From: Kumtagia sp963839725
Lineage (GTDB): Bacteria > Pseudomonadota > Alphaproteobacteria > Rhizobiales > Rhizobiaceae
DNA: 64,000 nucleotides
Reading direction: 5' to 3'
NCBI GenBank assembly: GCA_963839725.1
Contig: CAWIWT010000022.1
Span: 186,001 to 250,000, forward strand
Shown here: one piece after another, positions 47,101-56,142 of the stretch
Position numbering within the stretch: position 1 is the first letter of the stretch
How the letters are laid out: every line of letters starts with the position of its first letter
Position numbers and translations under genes: made by a program
Notes under the pieces: generated by a model
Told to the model about the DNA's origin: nothing
Seen by the model: only the letters and a program-made list of their open reading frames with translations
Databases searched by the model: none

Positions 47101-47943
47101 ATGGAACGGGCAGAAAACGTGCCGAGTTCAAATTCGGCCTACGTGCTGGGTCACTCCGCGCAGGAGATGGAACGCCTGCGTGTGCAGGCACGGCTGATAA
47201 ATCCGATAACATGTCAGTTCTTTCTCGAAGCCGGTGTGGCGCCTGGCATGCGGGTGCTCGACGTCGGCACGGGCGTCGGGGAAACCGCCTTTCTCGGCGC
47301 CGACCTTGTCGGCCACGACGGGACCGTCATCGGGGTCGACAGATCCGAGATCGCGTTGGCGACTGCGCGCGACCGTGCGCGCGAGTTGGGATTTGAAAAT
47401 ATCACCTTCATGCAAGGCGACCCAAGCGAACTCGAATTCGGCGAGCCTTTCGATGCCATAATCGGCCGGTATGTTCTGATGTTTCAGCCCGATCCGGCGG
47501 AAATGCTGAGCAAGATCAAGCGGCATCTGAGGCCTGGTGGGCTAGTCGTTTTCCACGAGCCGGATTGGGAAGCCACAAAATCGGTCCCAACGGCTCCGCT
47601 CTTTGATCGCTGCTGCGCGTTGGCGGCAGAGGCATTGCGTCGCGGGAAGGTGGAGACCGAGATGGGGACGAAACTCCATCTGACCTACCTCAAGGCGGGA
47701 CTTCCCATGCCGGTGATGCGTATGCGTTCCACGATTGGCGCGGGCGCCAACGCCCACGATGAGGTGCATCTGAAGGCCGATCTCGTGGTCACTCTCGCCG
47801 CGGAGATCGAGCGGATGGGGCTGGCAACTCAGGAGGAACTTGGCCTTTCGACACTGGCCGAACGGGCGATTGCGGAAGTCGTCGCCAACCGCAGCGTCGT
47901 CATTGGCAGAAGCGAAATGGCGGCCTGGACACGGCTGGCCTGA
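47101..47943 (+). CDS. Class I SAM-dependent methyltransferase
   Basis: A 280-residue methyltransferase with motif I VLDVGTGVGE, motif II GVDRSEIALA, motif IV YVLMFQPDPAEML and HLRPGGLVVFHEPDW. The C-terminal 120 residues resemble UbiE/ArsM-like small-molecule methyltransferases. The substrate is unknown. It is convergent with the Gfo/Idh gene, 5 bp apart. Confidence 0.85.
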   Translation: MERAENVPSSNSAYVLGHSAQEMERLRVQARLINPITCQFFLEAGVAPGMRVLDVGTGVGETAFLGADLVGHDGTVIGVDRSEIALATARDRARELGFENITFMQGDPSELEFGEPFDAIIGRYVLMFQPDPAEMLSKIKRHLRPGGLVVFHEPDWEATKSVPTAPLFDRCCALAAEALRRGKVETEMGTKLHLTYLKAGLPMPVMRMRSTIGAGANAHDEVHLKADLVVTLAAEIERMGLATQEELGLSTLAERAIAEVVANRSVVIGRSEMAAWTRLA

Positions 47944-47948
47944 CCCGA

Positions 47949-48905
47949 TCAGCTGTGCGTCACGGTGCCTGCGGTGAGGATACGCAGCACATCCACGCCT
48001 TCCTCGCCGCTGGTGCGGGGCGTTTCACGCGTTTCGATGCACTGGATGAAATGCTCGAGTTCGCGCGTCAGCGGCATGCCGCCGGTGACCGGGATATAGG
48101 TCGGCTCGTTGGTTGTCGCGACCCATTGGCCGCTATCCTGCCAGACTTCGTGATTGTAGATGGCAAGCTTGCGCTCCCACGGCTCGACATCGTCAAACAC
48201 CGCCATCCCCTTGGTGCCAACCACGGTGAGCCGCCGCTCCCGATACGGATTGAGCCGGGAGGCGAACAGATGGCTGCGCATGCCGTCGGGAAAACGCATA
48301 TGGAGATGGGCGAAATCGCTGAGACGGTCGAGAAGTGCCGCCCCCTCGCCACGCACTTCGCTCGGCGCCTGTCCGGTGATGGCAAGGATCATCGACAGAT
48401 CATGCGGCGCCAGATCCCACAACGCATCGTTCTCGGTATGGAACTTGCCGAGGCCGAGCCGGTGCGAGTGGATGTACTTCACCTCGCCCAGTTCGCTGGC
48501 ATCAATCAGCGACTTCAGCTTCTCGAAGGCTGGGTGAAAGCGCAGCACATGCCCGGTCATGAAGATTCGGCGATGCTCCGCTGCCGCCGCGACCGCCCGT
48601 TCGGCGTCGGGGACAGTCAGCGCAATCGGCTTTTCAACCAGCACATCCTTGCCGGCCTCGACGGCGCGAATGGCGTTCTCGGCATGGAATTGCGGCGGCA
48701 GCGCCATCACCACCGCATCGACATCGTCGCGCGAAAGCAGTTCCGCCGTCGGGATCGCCAGGCATTCGTGCTCGGCGGCGAACCCCTCGGCGCGCGCCTC
48801 GTTGGCATCGGCGACGGCATGCAGCACGCCCAAGCCCTTGAGAGTGCGGACGTGGTTTGCTCCCCAATAGCCGCACCCAAGGACAGCGATACGTGGCTTC
48901 ATCAA
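47949..48905 (-). CDS. Gfo/Idh/MocA family oxidoreductase
   Basis: A 318-residue NAD(P)-dependent oxidoreductase: Rossmann motif AVLGCGYWGANH, VLVEKPIALT (catalytic lysine) and ALWDLAPHDLSMIL (catalytic H of the family). The C-terminal domain ends in REDET-like ETPRTSGEEGVDVLRIL. Usually acts on sugars, often UDP-sugar or inositol derivatives. Substrate unknown. Confidence 0.87.
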   Translation of the reverse strand: MMKPRIAVLGCGYWGANHVRTLKGLGVLHAVADANEARAEGFAAEHECLAIPTAELLSRDDVDAVVMALPPQFHAENAIRAVEAGKDVLVEKPIALTVPDAERAVAAAAEHRRIFMTGHVLRFHPAFEKLKSLIDASELGEVKYIHSHRLGLGKFHTENDALWDLAPHDLSMILAITGQAPSEVRGEGAALLDRLSDFAHLHMRFPDGMRSHLFASRLNPYRERRLTVVGTKGMAVFDDVEPWERKLAIYNHEVWQDSGQWVATTNEPTYIPVTGGMPLTRELEHFIQCIETRETPRTSGEEGVDVLRILTAGTVTHS

Positions 48906-49117
48906 GTCATGAACTCAGGGCGGAATGCCGGCAAATGAATTTTTCGGGCCGAGACATAACTAGCGCCCGGTGCGAACTCAAGTCCACCTCTCGCACGTTT
49001 GGTTTCAGTCGAAAACGTGTGTTCACCACCGCCATGCCCGCTGGCCAACCGCCGAAAGCCTCGCGGCCAGGCGCAGGCCTATGCCGGCGTACAATCCGGC
49101 ACGGCGGGACGGCGCAG

Positions 49118-49147
49118 CTTGACAGGCTTGGCATGCGCCCACTATAT
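49118..49147 (+). promoter_or_regulatory. Promoter of tRNA-Met
   Basis: CTTGAC at 49118-49123 and CTATAT at 49142-49147 match the rhizobial sigma-70 consensus, with 18-bp spacing, 48 bp before the tRNA. Confidence 0.7.
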
Positions 49148-49194
49148 CACCGCTGCCTTTTGATCGGACGCCAAGCGCGCACCGTACTATGGAT

Positions 49195-49271
49195 GGCGGG
49201 ATAGCTCAGTTGGTTAGAGCGAGGGAATCATAATCCTTAGGTCGGGGGTTCAAATCCCTCTCCCGCTACCA
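49195..49271 (+). tRNA. tRNA-Met (CAT)
   Basis: A 77-nt cloverleaf: acceptor GGCGGGA/TCCCGCT, D arm GCTCAGTTGGTTAGAGC, anticodon stem AGGGA/TCCTT with loop ATCATAA (anticodon CAT), T arm GGGGGTTCAAATCCCTC, and encoded CCA. Elongator Met is favoured; a lysidine-modified tRNA-Ile2 also has CAT and cannot be fully excluded. Accessory DNA begins directly downstream. Confidence 0.93.
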
Positions 49272-49803
49272 TTCGACAACTGCTGGTATTGCTAGGTTTC
49301 GGACCGTTTTCAAGAGCTATCGGTAACAGCTTTAGCGGGTGTCTTGGCTTCGTTTTGCAGCAGTTTTGCAGTAGTAGCGGCTAAAACAAACACACTTGGC
49401 CGCCCCGACGATCCGATCCACGATCTGTCCTGTCGAATTGCGAACATGATGGTCGCGGAGTCGCGCCGGTGTCCTTGCGCCTAGCCAGGGCATGGCGCAA
49501 TGACTTCGCGCAATTTTGCACCGCGAGCGCCGGAGCATCGGGTACCCCTAGACTCCATTTGGCCAACGCCCCCTGCCGACATTCCGTATATTCTGGACGC
49601 CTTCACTATGCTTCCGGTTTCCCGGTTTCCAGAAAGGCCCCGTGCCTTTCCACGTACCTGATCGGTCGCCGAACCTGCATGTCTCACCAAAGGGAGTCGT
49701 CTGTGATGACGTGTGGGTCCCGCCTCGGAACACCTCTTTGCCACCTCCGTCCTCTTCGCACAAGCCTGCCGATATCACGCGCAAGCCAGTCAGGCCGGAG
49801 CAC
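49272..49803. other. Accessory DNA after tRNA-Met, no intact gene
   Basis: About 530 bp follow the tRNA without a credible gene. A short T/G-rich direct repeat (GTTTTGCAGCAGTTTTGCAG) at 49353-49372 lies close to the tRNA end. Tyrosine-recombinase motifs are absent. The open frames seen on the minus strand (49332-49784) are short and unrelated to any family I know. Confidence 0.45.
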
Positions 49804-49944
49804 TAGACGATAGTAGCCGGAGCGGCAGCGGCGACGAGAAGGCAAATAAGGACGCAGCCAATGACAGGCCGCAGTGTACCGTCGAAAGACTGGGCGACTG
49901 CCCAGCCCAAGATCGCCCCGCCAACTGTCAGCATCGCGTCGACG
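49804..49944 (-). pseudogene. C-terminal fragment of an MFS drug-transporter-like gene
   Basis: The minus strand reads AMLTVGGAILGWAVAQSFDG, then TLRPVIGCVLICLLVAAAAP and TAG at 49804. The G-A-x-L-G-x-x-x-x-Q-x-F-D-G-T-x-x-P pattern is that of the last helices of Bcr/CflA-type exporters. Nothing of the rest of the gene is present. Confidence 0.4.
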
Positions 49945-50232
49945 AGACGCGGGCAGCCCGCTTCTCGAATGACTCCAGCGCTACGACAGGCAGTTCCCTG
50001 AACGCTTCAAGATCGGCGACAAGCCACTCGCCGATCGTCCCGCATGATGGCCGGCTCTTTCCGCCTGCCGTGCCCGGCATCGCTGGTTTAGCCTGGCATT
50101 GAGCCATCGACGCTCGCCGCCGCCGGTATCGGCGTCATGAAGTTCGAGCGGGCATACTTCACCATGCCCTCGACATTGCCCTTGTCGTTCACCTTGGCGG
50201 GAGCGCACCAGCCGAAGAGGCTCTTTGATCAG
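49945..50232 (-). pseudogene. IS21-family transposase IstA remnant
   Basis: The minus strand starts LFGWCAPAKVNDKGNVEGMV, then KYARSNFMTPIP, an unmistakable IstA core segment. Further IstA pieces occur in shifted frames (LNARLNQRCRARQAE and TIGEWLVADLEAFRELPVVA). Only the C-terminal third remains, with frameshifts; IstB and the element's ends were not found. It abuts the end of the NDUFA9-like gene. Confidence 0.75.
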
Positions 50233-51140
50233 TGATCCCACAATATCTCCTGGAGCATTTCCTCGACCGAGTACGGCGAAATTCCAAGTTCTCCAAGTCC
50301 CGGCATCTCCGGCGATGACACGTTGTCGACCTGCATCAGTTCCACTTGGTTCCGAGTGACGGGCGGGCTTGGGAGCATTTCGGCGAACCAAGCCAGCGCG
50401 TGCCAAGCGGCAAATGGGATTGGAATCAGTTTGGGCTTAAGACCGGCTTCGTGCGCGACGACTCTGACAAATTGCTCGTAAGAGTAGACGCGGGGGCCGC
50501 CGCACTCGAATGTGATTGCATGGGTTTCCGTACTCTGCAGCGCCCTTGCGATCGCCTCAGCCACATCTTCCACATAGGCCGGCTGCAATCTCGTCAGGCC
50601 GCGGCCGAACATCGGATAGATTGGAAGCCGGCCGAGCAGCTTGAGGATGGTGGTGAGGAACGCGTCGTTCGGCCCGAACATCACTGCGGGGCGGATGAGT
50701 GTGGCGTCTGCAAACGCGGCCTGGACCGCCAGTTCGCCTTCGCCACGCTTGCGGATATAGAGCGAGGGCGAGGCAGCGTCGGAGCCGATTCCTGAAACGT
50801 GAACGAGCCGTTCGGTTCCGGCTAGACGTGCTTGAGCTGCTACCCGTTGGGCAGACTTGACGTGCACGGAATGAAACGTCTCCTGTCCGTGCTCGACGTA
50901 AAGACTGACCGCATTTACCACACCGAAAGCGCCTGCAAGGGCATCGGCGACTGACCGCTCGTCGTGAATGTTGGCCGCGACCGATTGAAGTTGCGGATCG
51001 TCAGGAGCGAACAGCCTGTGCCCCCGATCCGGATGCCTTGATGCAATCCGAACGGAAAACCCACGCTTGCAGAGATGCCGAACGATGCGGCGGCCGAGAA
51101 AGCCGGTTCCGCCGAAAACGGTTACAATGCGATCGTTCAT
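50229..51140 (-). CDS. NAD(P)-binding protein of the complex I NDUFA9-like family
   Basis: A 303-residue atypical SDR with VTVFGGTGFLGRRIVRHL at the N-terminus, RLVHVSGIGSD, LIRPAVMFGPNDAFLT and YVEDVAEAIARAL. The lack of a YxxxK motif is typical of NDUFA9-like proteins, which bind NADPH without obvious catalysis. It may be a second, accessory copy. Complete in itself despite the IS21 debris at its 3' end. Confidence 0.85.
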   Translation of the reverse strand: MNDRIVTVFGGTGFLGRRIVRHLCKRGFSVRIASRHPDRGHRLFAPDDPQLQSVAANIHDERSVADALAGAFGVVNAVSLYVEHGQETFHSVHVKSAQRVAAQARLAGTERLVHVSGIGSDAASPSLYIRKRGEGELAVQAAFADATLIRPAVMFGPNDAFLTTILKLLGRLPIYPMFGRGLTRLQPAYVEDVAEAIARALQSTETHAITFECGGPRVYSYEQFVRVVAHEAGLKPKLIPIPFAAWHALAWFAEMLPSPPVTRNQVELMQVDNVSSPEMPGLGELGISPYSVEEMLQEILWDH

Positions 51141-51465
51141 GGCCGTCGTGGCTCAAATTCGCCAGCTTATGTCGAGATGTCGGTTCAGGTAGCGTGTACG
51201 GCACGGCATGCCTACCGACTGCCGTCCATAACGTGGGCTACCTCGTAGAGCTGGCGATCCCGGTCATGAAGTGGGCCCGCTCCGCTATCGATGACAACGC
51301 CTCGGCCTGCTTTCCCGGCTCGGACTCGATAACCGTGACCTGACTTTACGGCATCGCAGCCGGTCACCTTAATCCCGATCCCGTTCCGAGCATACCGAAG
51401 GCATTGCACACCGCAAGCAAACGCAAATTGCCGCGGTGCGCGCCAGCCTTCGAGTCATTCAAAGG
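51141..51465. other. Intergenic region, no gene recognised
   Basis: 325 bp with only short ORFs of poor codon quality on both strands. A minus-strand frame at 51212-51409 has some coding look but no family likeness. Confidence 0.4.
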
Positions 51466-51912
51466 TCACCTCGTTCGTTGCAAAAAGAAAGCCCCGCGCA
51501 ATCGGGCGGCGAGGCCGAGCTTGCCACTAATCGCTGCGCGAACGCGATGCGCGGCCCTGGACGCTTGCATCGTAGCCCCGACATGGCAGTGGCAAACTAC
51601 TTCGTGCAACTGCAAGTCGGTCATCTCGAAGAAGCGCTTGGCTTCACCGTAGGTATCTCCTTTCAACCCTTCGGCGAGCAGGATCGGGTCTTCGAATGCG
51701 ACAGTGATGGGTGAGCCAGCGCCGCGCATCGTATCGCGGACTGAGGCAGGCTGATACTCGGTTCCCGTAAGTGCTCGAAGGCATCGGTCGGGCTGTTGTT
51801 CAAGGAGGTCCGCCCAGCGTTCGAGACGTTGCCTTCGGGTCAAGCCAGTGCGCATCGGCTCGGACTGAACCTCGGCGATAGCGTGCAGTTGGTCGAGTGT
51901 CTGGTGTTTCAT
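51466..51912 (-). CDS. Conserved hypothetical protein
   Basis: A 148-residue protein: helical N-terminus with RRQRLERWADLLEQQPDRCL, then TEYQPASVRDTMRGAGSPIT and FEDPILLAEGLKGDTYGEAK. The last 25 residues are basic and may not belong to the conserved core. I recall similar unnamed rhizobial proteins beside accessory genes. No function assigned. Confidence 0.6.
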   Translation of the reverse strand: MKHQTLDQLHAIAEVQSEPMRTGLTRRQRLERWADLLEQQPDRCLRALTGTEYQPASVRDTMRGAGSPITVAFEDPILLAEGLKGDTYGEAKRFFEMTDLQLHEVVCHCHVGATMQASRAAHRVRAAISGKLGLAARLRGAFFLQRTR

Positions 51913-52034
51913 GGTCGCCTCCTAATCAACGGGTGGTTTCACCCAAACCCAGTACCGGAATTATAGCGCTCCAAAGCGCCGGCAAGGCCCAATTTCAGCG
52001 CGGGACGAAAACGAGGCGCGCAACGTCATTCTTC

Positions 52035-52135
52035 TACAGCGCGGCGCGTCCTTTCGGACGCGCAAAGGACGCTGTATCTCTTTGAAACTGCGCATCGTGC
52101 TTTCCGAAGATCGATTCCAATTTTCGGGCCGATGC
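52035..52135. repeat. Rhizobial palindromic repeat (two-hairpin element)
   Basis: TACAGCG (52035-52041) pairs with CGCTGTA (52070-52076) around an inner perfect hairpin GCGCGTCC-TTTC-GGACGCGC (52044-52063). A second hairpin is closed by GCATCG (52092-52097) and CGATGC (52130-52135), with an inner CCGAA/TTCGG stem. The sequence type is the abundant short palindromic repeat of Mesorhizobium and Rhizobium intergenic regions. Confidence 0.75.
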
Positions 52136-52377
52136 GGTAGCCGCCTCGGACCAATTGGCGCCGTTTTTTTTGACATCCATGCCGAATGGCGAACTCGTCG
52201 GCAGGCCAGCCAGCCGCCGGTTGCCGGCGCGGCCGTATTGCGCGCTTCTCAAAGACCCTTGTCCAGCCTACTGTGTGCCTACCAGAGGGCAAACGGGTCG
52301 CTCATCTGGGAATGACGGCCAAAGGCTCAAGGAATTCGCCCAGTGGCCAATCCGTGGCGGAATAACAGGAGGTTACG

Positions 52378-52497
52378 ATGAATTTCCAGGACAGGCGCCT
52401 CTGGTACGGCGTGGTAGCGGTGATCGTGGTATTGCTCGTGGTTGGGTATGCGGCTGGTTGGTTTGGCGGCACACCACCTGTTGGGACGACGCCCTGA
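52378..52497 (+). CDS. Small single-span membrane protein (39 aa)
   Basis: ATG 52378 is preceded by the very good Shine-Dalgarno CAGGAGGT at 52367-52374. The product MNFQDRRLWYGVVAVIVVLL, then VVGYAAGWFGG, is one hydrophobic helix with a short polar N-terminus and a proline-rich tail. It ends TGA 52495-52497. No family is known; size and ribosome-binding site support a real gene. Confidence 0.6.
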   Translation: MNFQDRRLWYGVVAVIVVLLVVGYAAGWFGGTPPVGTTP

Positions 52498-52920
52498 CTT
52501 CGGATAACCTCCATTTAGGAACTCAGCGCCGCGAGACGTGCCTAACGGCCAAAGTGGAAAATTCGCCTACAGGGGCAGCCGAGGGCGAGCGATAGCCGTG
52601 ATGGGCGGCGAACGTCCAATGGCTTGATCCGTGCACCGCGCAAGGCGCCGCAGACAAGATCCATGTTTGCCACACGTCGCGGCGTCAGCGTACTATCGGC
52701 TTTGTACAATTCCTTCGCTGGTTGATTTGCCCGGTTATTGCACGCCGCGCTCCGACGGCGACCTTCCTGAAGAGGTAGTCCTCCTCGGTGCTCTCGACAT
52801 CAGCCCATGGCGATGCAAGTACCGGCACCCATGGCCGCCCTCGGGGCTTGGTCGTTTTATTCTTGACCGTTTGGCGAAACCACCCACTTAGAGACAGCCG
52901 AGTGCACGAAAGGATGACTT
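52498..52920. other. Intergenic region, no gene recognised
   Basis: About 420 bp with only arginine/proline-rich spurious frames. AAAGGATGA upstream of 52921 is the ribosome-binding site of the next gene. Confidence 0.45.
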
Positions 52921-53190
52921 ATGAGATGCCCAGTCGACGATACCGAACTCGCAATGTCCGAGCGCCAAGGCATTGAGGTTGACTATTGCCCCAAGTGTCG
53001 CGGCGTCTGGCTGGATCGCGGGGAACTCGACAAGATCATCGAGCGCTCCACTGCTGCAGAATCGCGGTCAAAATTTACGGACCAGACCCCGCACCGTGAA
53101 CAACAGAAATACCGGGACGATGACCGCAAATATGGCTCTCAACACCCCCATAAGAAGAAATCGCTGCTCGGCGAGATTTTCGATTTTTGA
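52921..53190 (+). CDS. zf-TFIIB domain protein with one zinc ligand replaced
   Basis: An 89-residue protein of the TFIIB-like zinc-finger family: MRCPVDDTELAMSERQGIEV, then DYCPKCRGVWLDRGELDKII. The usual first CxxC is CPVD here, so one ligand is aspartate and not cysteine; CPKC is intact. The tail is charged and ends KKKSLLGEIFDF. These small proteins are of unknown function. Confidence 0.85.
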   Translation: MRCPVDDTELAMSERQGIEVDYCPKCRGVWLDRGELDKIIERSTAAESRSKFTDQTPHREQQKYRDDDRKYGSQHPHKKKSLLGEIFDF

Positions 53191-53229
53191 TCGTCCGGAC
53201 AAAAGCGGAACAGGGTCGAGCCCTCGTCT

Positions 53230-53362
53230 TGCCTGCCGCCGCCGGGTCAAGCACCACGCGGTAGTCCCGTACCGGCTCGGCGATGTTCTTGACCTTCTGC
53301 TCACCGAGCGAGACAAAGCCGATCGGAAGCTTGCTTTTCAGGTGATCGTAGCGGCAATCCAC
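53230..53362 (-). pseudogene. Class III adenylate cyclase C-terminal fragment
   Basis: The minus strand reads KLPIGFVSLGEQKVKNIAEP then VRDYRVVLDP, the conserved end of class III cyclase catalytic domains plus the start of a linker. Upstream of about 53370 the similarity stops, so only a fragment remains. Confidence 0.6.
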
Positions 53363-53424
53363 TCGCGGTCGAACCAAAGCTACGGAACCACTTGCGGGCC
53401 TTGGTAATCGGGCCAAGACTCAAC

Positions 53425-55521
53425 TCATCGGCAGGAAACATCAGCGTAAAGTAAATGATCCGTCCGCCCATAGGCTACCACGCTCTGATCGAAGCAAAAC
53501 CTCTTGGGGAGCACGCGAACGAGGTATCGTCGATTGCACTGGGCAGGCAAATCCAACTGAAATGCCCGCAAACCAGTAGATGGGGTAGGCTCGGTTAACC
53601 TCGAATGTCCGAGGTAAGACACGTTGCGAATTAGCGTGGCTTCGCCGGAGTTTCCGATTTCGCCGGTAATTGCGACAAAATTTTTATCGTTTGTTTCTCC
53701 TATGCTTGGATAATCATTATCGGACGGGACCGCCCCGGAGGCGGGAATCCCAATAGATTTGACCGCGACGTTGAAGCGGACATCGTCTCGTTGCGCAACA
53801 TCGCCGTAGTTGTTGAGATATTTCCAACTCAGGCGGAGCACCCGGTCAGCATGCAATTCGGTGGAAGCAGCAGGCAGCACTTTGACAGAAAAATGAACAG
53901 GTTCGGAGATGTCTCCATGTTCGGCCCCACCAGGTGTTGGGCAGGATGTGTACAGCGGTCTGTAGTCGCATTCCTGCCCGCCTGCGCCCCAAAGGCAGTT
54001 GCTCAAGACGCTCCAATGGGAGGGACTGATCTCAGGCGCAAGCGCCGACAAGTCGTTACCGTCGATCGGCACCATCCAAGGGTGAATTTTCCCGCTACCC
54101 GCGCGGTTTGCCCACGTCGTCCGATGTGTGTTTATCTCCCGCAACTTGCGCTGCTCCGCCTTGAGCCGCAGGAATTGCGACCTGCTGGGTTGCGTGACAG
54201 TCGGAGCTTGCGCTATCGCATCGGGCGCAAAGCGTTGACCGGTGATCTGCGTCGTCAGCGTATGGCACTCAGTGCAATTACCAGTCGGGTCGCGCACGAT
54301 CATGGCACGTTCGAGACTGACGCGGTGGGTGCCGGTATAGGCGGATCCAATAACACGAAACGGTGTCGATCTGCTTCGTGGTACTGCGGGCAGAAAATTG
54401 CCGAGGCTGAAAGCAACTGCCTTCGGATCGTGATTGCCTGCGAAGCCCACGCGCGCTTGCTGGATGCTGGGAGTGATCACATAAGGGCTCTTGTTGTCGT
54501 GGCATGCGGAGCATTCTACTTGGAAAGTCGGGTCGTAGAGCGCCTCTGCTGCTGCACGGCCGCTGCGGTCCGAGTAGGAGTGACCAGCAGGTGGCACGAA
54601 TTTCTGCGACCAGTCGAATTCGCTCCGGTCCTTTCTGCCGTCAAAGAAGGTGATCTCGCCCGTGCGCCTATTGAATCCGATGACGCCGAATAAGGCAAAC
54701 TTCGGATTTGACCGCTGCCAGTATGGCGTCGGCTCGACTTCGCCGCTGGGGCTCGATTTACGGCAGAAGAAAAGCCATTCCACATTGCCCTTCTCTACAC
54801 GGCCCAACCGGGAGTTAAGTCCACAATATGTAGCGCTCCCGGCCAAAGAGGGCTTGTCGCACCGCGCAATTCTGCTCGTCCATTTGACCACATTGCCTGC
54901 CGTATCACGGTGCTCGAACTCCAGCGGATGCCCCGCCTTCCCTGGGTTCGACTTCAGGTCGACAATATTGCCGTCGATTTGTAGGGGTATCGTCCTCGCG
55001 GCACTATCCGAGCAGTCACCCTCAGGGATCGGGCCGAAGACAGCACGGGCCTCGTCTCCGAACCTCGTGATCGTATCGACGCTTGCCGATGCCGGCTCCC
55101 AAAGGAAACTCCCGTTCCAACGCTGGGCGGTTTCCGCAAACGCGATCGCTTCGAGTTCAGGAGCCCGAAAGCCTATAGAATGGAGATGATTGACTTTGGC
55201 ATTTCTCGACAACTGCACCAACTGTCTGCAGAACTGGAAATCCTCCAGCTCGCGGACATATCGGTCATGCGTCCCGTCACGGGGAAGGACATCAAGGATA
55301 GCCCCTCGCGGGGGCGTCGGTGCGATGCAGCCAGTCGTCCTGTCACAACGCGCGTTCTCGTCGCAGGCCGGGCCGCTGATCCGTTGGATCGCAACTTGAG
55401 GATAGGAGTTGGTTGCCTCAAATACCATGCGCTCCCGCCAGGTCGACCCGCCCGCGAGAGCAGCAGCCACAGATATGATGGTGAAGAGCTGGCTAATTTG
55501 CCTCACTTTCGCGGAGTTCAC
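53425..55521 (-). CDS. Secreted di-haem c-type cytochrome-like protein, third gene of an accessory operon
   Basis: A 698-residue protein with a probable signal peptide (residues 1-24, QLFTIISVAAALAGG). Two CxxCH haem sites are seen: CSACH at about 337 and CTECH at about 416. Cysteine pairs near the N-terminus (CDENARC, CRQLVQ) add to its exported look. RFAPDAIAQAPTVTQPSRSQ and WMVPIDGNDLSALAPEISPS give no family match. Its start overlaps the upstream SnoaL-like gene by four bases. It could be an electron-transfer or peroxidase-type protein; function unknown. The composition is less GC-rich than the core genes. Confidence 0.72.
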   Translation of the reverse strand: MNSAKVRQISQLFTIISVAAALAGGSTWRERMVFEATNSYPQVAIQRISGPACDENARCDRTTGCIAPTPPRGAILDVLPRDGTHDRYVRELEDFQFCRQLVQLSRNAKVNHLHSIGFRAPELEAIAFAETAQRWNGSFLWEPASASVDTITRFGDEARAVFGPIPEGDCSDSAARTIPLQIDGNIVDLKSNPGKAGHPLEFEHRDTAGNVVKWTSRIARCDKPSLAGSATYCGLNSRLGRVEKGNVEWLFFCRKSSPSGEVEPTPYWQRSNPKFALFGVIGFNRRTGEITFFDGRKDRSEFDWSQKFVPPAGHSYSDRSGRAAAEALYDPTFQVECSACHDNKSPYVITPSIQQARVGFAGNHDPKAVAFSLGNFLPAVPRSRSTPFRVIGSAYTGTHRVSLERAMIVRDPTGNCTECHTLTTQITGQRFAPDAIAQAPTVTQPSRSQFLRLKAEQRKLREINTHRTTWANRAGSGKIHPWMVPIDGNDLSALAPEISPSHWSVLSNCLWGAGGQECDYRPLYTSCPTPGGAEHGDISEPVHFSVKVLPAASTELHADRVLRLSWKYLNNYGDVAQRDDVRFNVAVKSIGIPASGAVPSDNDYPSIGETNDKNFVAITGEIGNSGEATLIRNVSYLGHSRLTEPTPSTGLRAFQLDLPAQCNRRYLVRVLPKRFCFDQSVVAYGRTDHLLYADVSCR

Positions 55522-56123
55522 CGTCCTCGCAGTTCGAGCCTGGGGCCATCGGTTATGAGCGTCATTTTTGAGAACTTCCAGATATTGCCCTCCTTCTTGA
55601 ACTCAGACCTGAGCACACCGGTGTAGTCAAGCACGGGAGTTTCTATATCGTCGTGTTGAAACGTCACCACGACAGTTGTCTTTGCTTGGACGGTGTTTGC
55701 ATCGACCGCATGGAGCAGGGTGTTGCTCTCGATATGCCGCGGCTGCGTTCCGCTGTCGACGAAGCTGTTGAAATAGTCGCTCAAGTACCCTTCCAACTGG
55801 TCCTTGCCGTTTTTTTGGGAAAGTTGTTCGCCGGCTGCATTACACAGTTCGTAAACTACGGTATCTGTAAACAGACCCACCAGCTGCGGTGTCCTGTGAT
55901 CGTCCAGGGCCCAGTTGTACAAATGGATCACTTTCCTGATTGCCCGGTCGTCCGCAGGCGGTGGGTCGTTGGCGGTAACTAGCCAGGTCGTGTCGGGATG
56001 GTTCACGCAGTCGACGGCCGCCGATTGCTCGGTAACCGCGAGTGTGACGCCAATAGCCATACCTATCACCGAGGTCCTCAGTTTGGTGCGGCGCGCAAGA
56101 AGCTTCCTTTGTGTATGCAACAT
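55518..56123 (-). CDS. Secreted SnoaL/NTF2-like protein
   Basis: A 201-residue protein with an N-terminal signal (VIGMAIGVTLAVTEQSAA). One NTF2-like fold follows: IRKVIHLYNWALDDHRTPQL, VGLFTDTVVYELC, then TTVVVTFQHDDIE and IWKFSKMTLITDGPRLEL. Such domains are enzymes or ligand-binding modules. It is the middle gene of the minus-strand operon, 19 bp after the metallopeptidase gene and overlapping the cytochrome-like gene. Confidence 0.75.
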   Translation of the reverse strand: MLHTQRKLLARRTKLRTSVIGMAIGVTLAVTEQSAAVDCVNHPDTTWLVTANDPPPADDRAIRKVIHLYNWALDDHRTPQLVGLFTDTVVYELCNAAGEQLSQKNGKDQLEGYLSDYFNSFVDSGTQPRHIESNTLLHAVDANTVQAKTTVVVTFQHDDIETPVLDYTGVLRSEFKKEGNIWKFSKMTLITDGPRLELRGR

Positions 56124-56142
56124 CCCAACCTCCTTTTGATCA

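Noticed and set aside
49548..49784. Minus-strand frame that looks like an insertion-element ORF
   Set aside because: It has no recognisable domain, and its frame does not persist; I could not support a family.
49272..49803. Integrase gene next to tRNA-Met
   Set aside because: No R-H-R-Y recombinase motifs occur in any frame of the region.
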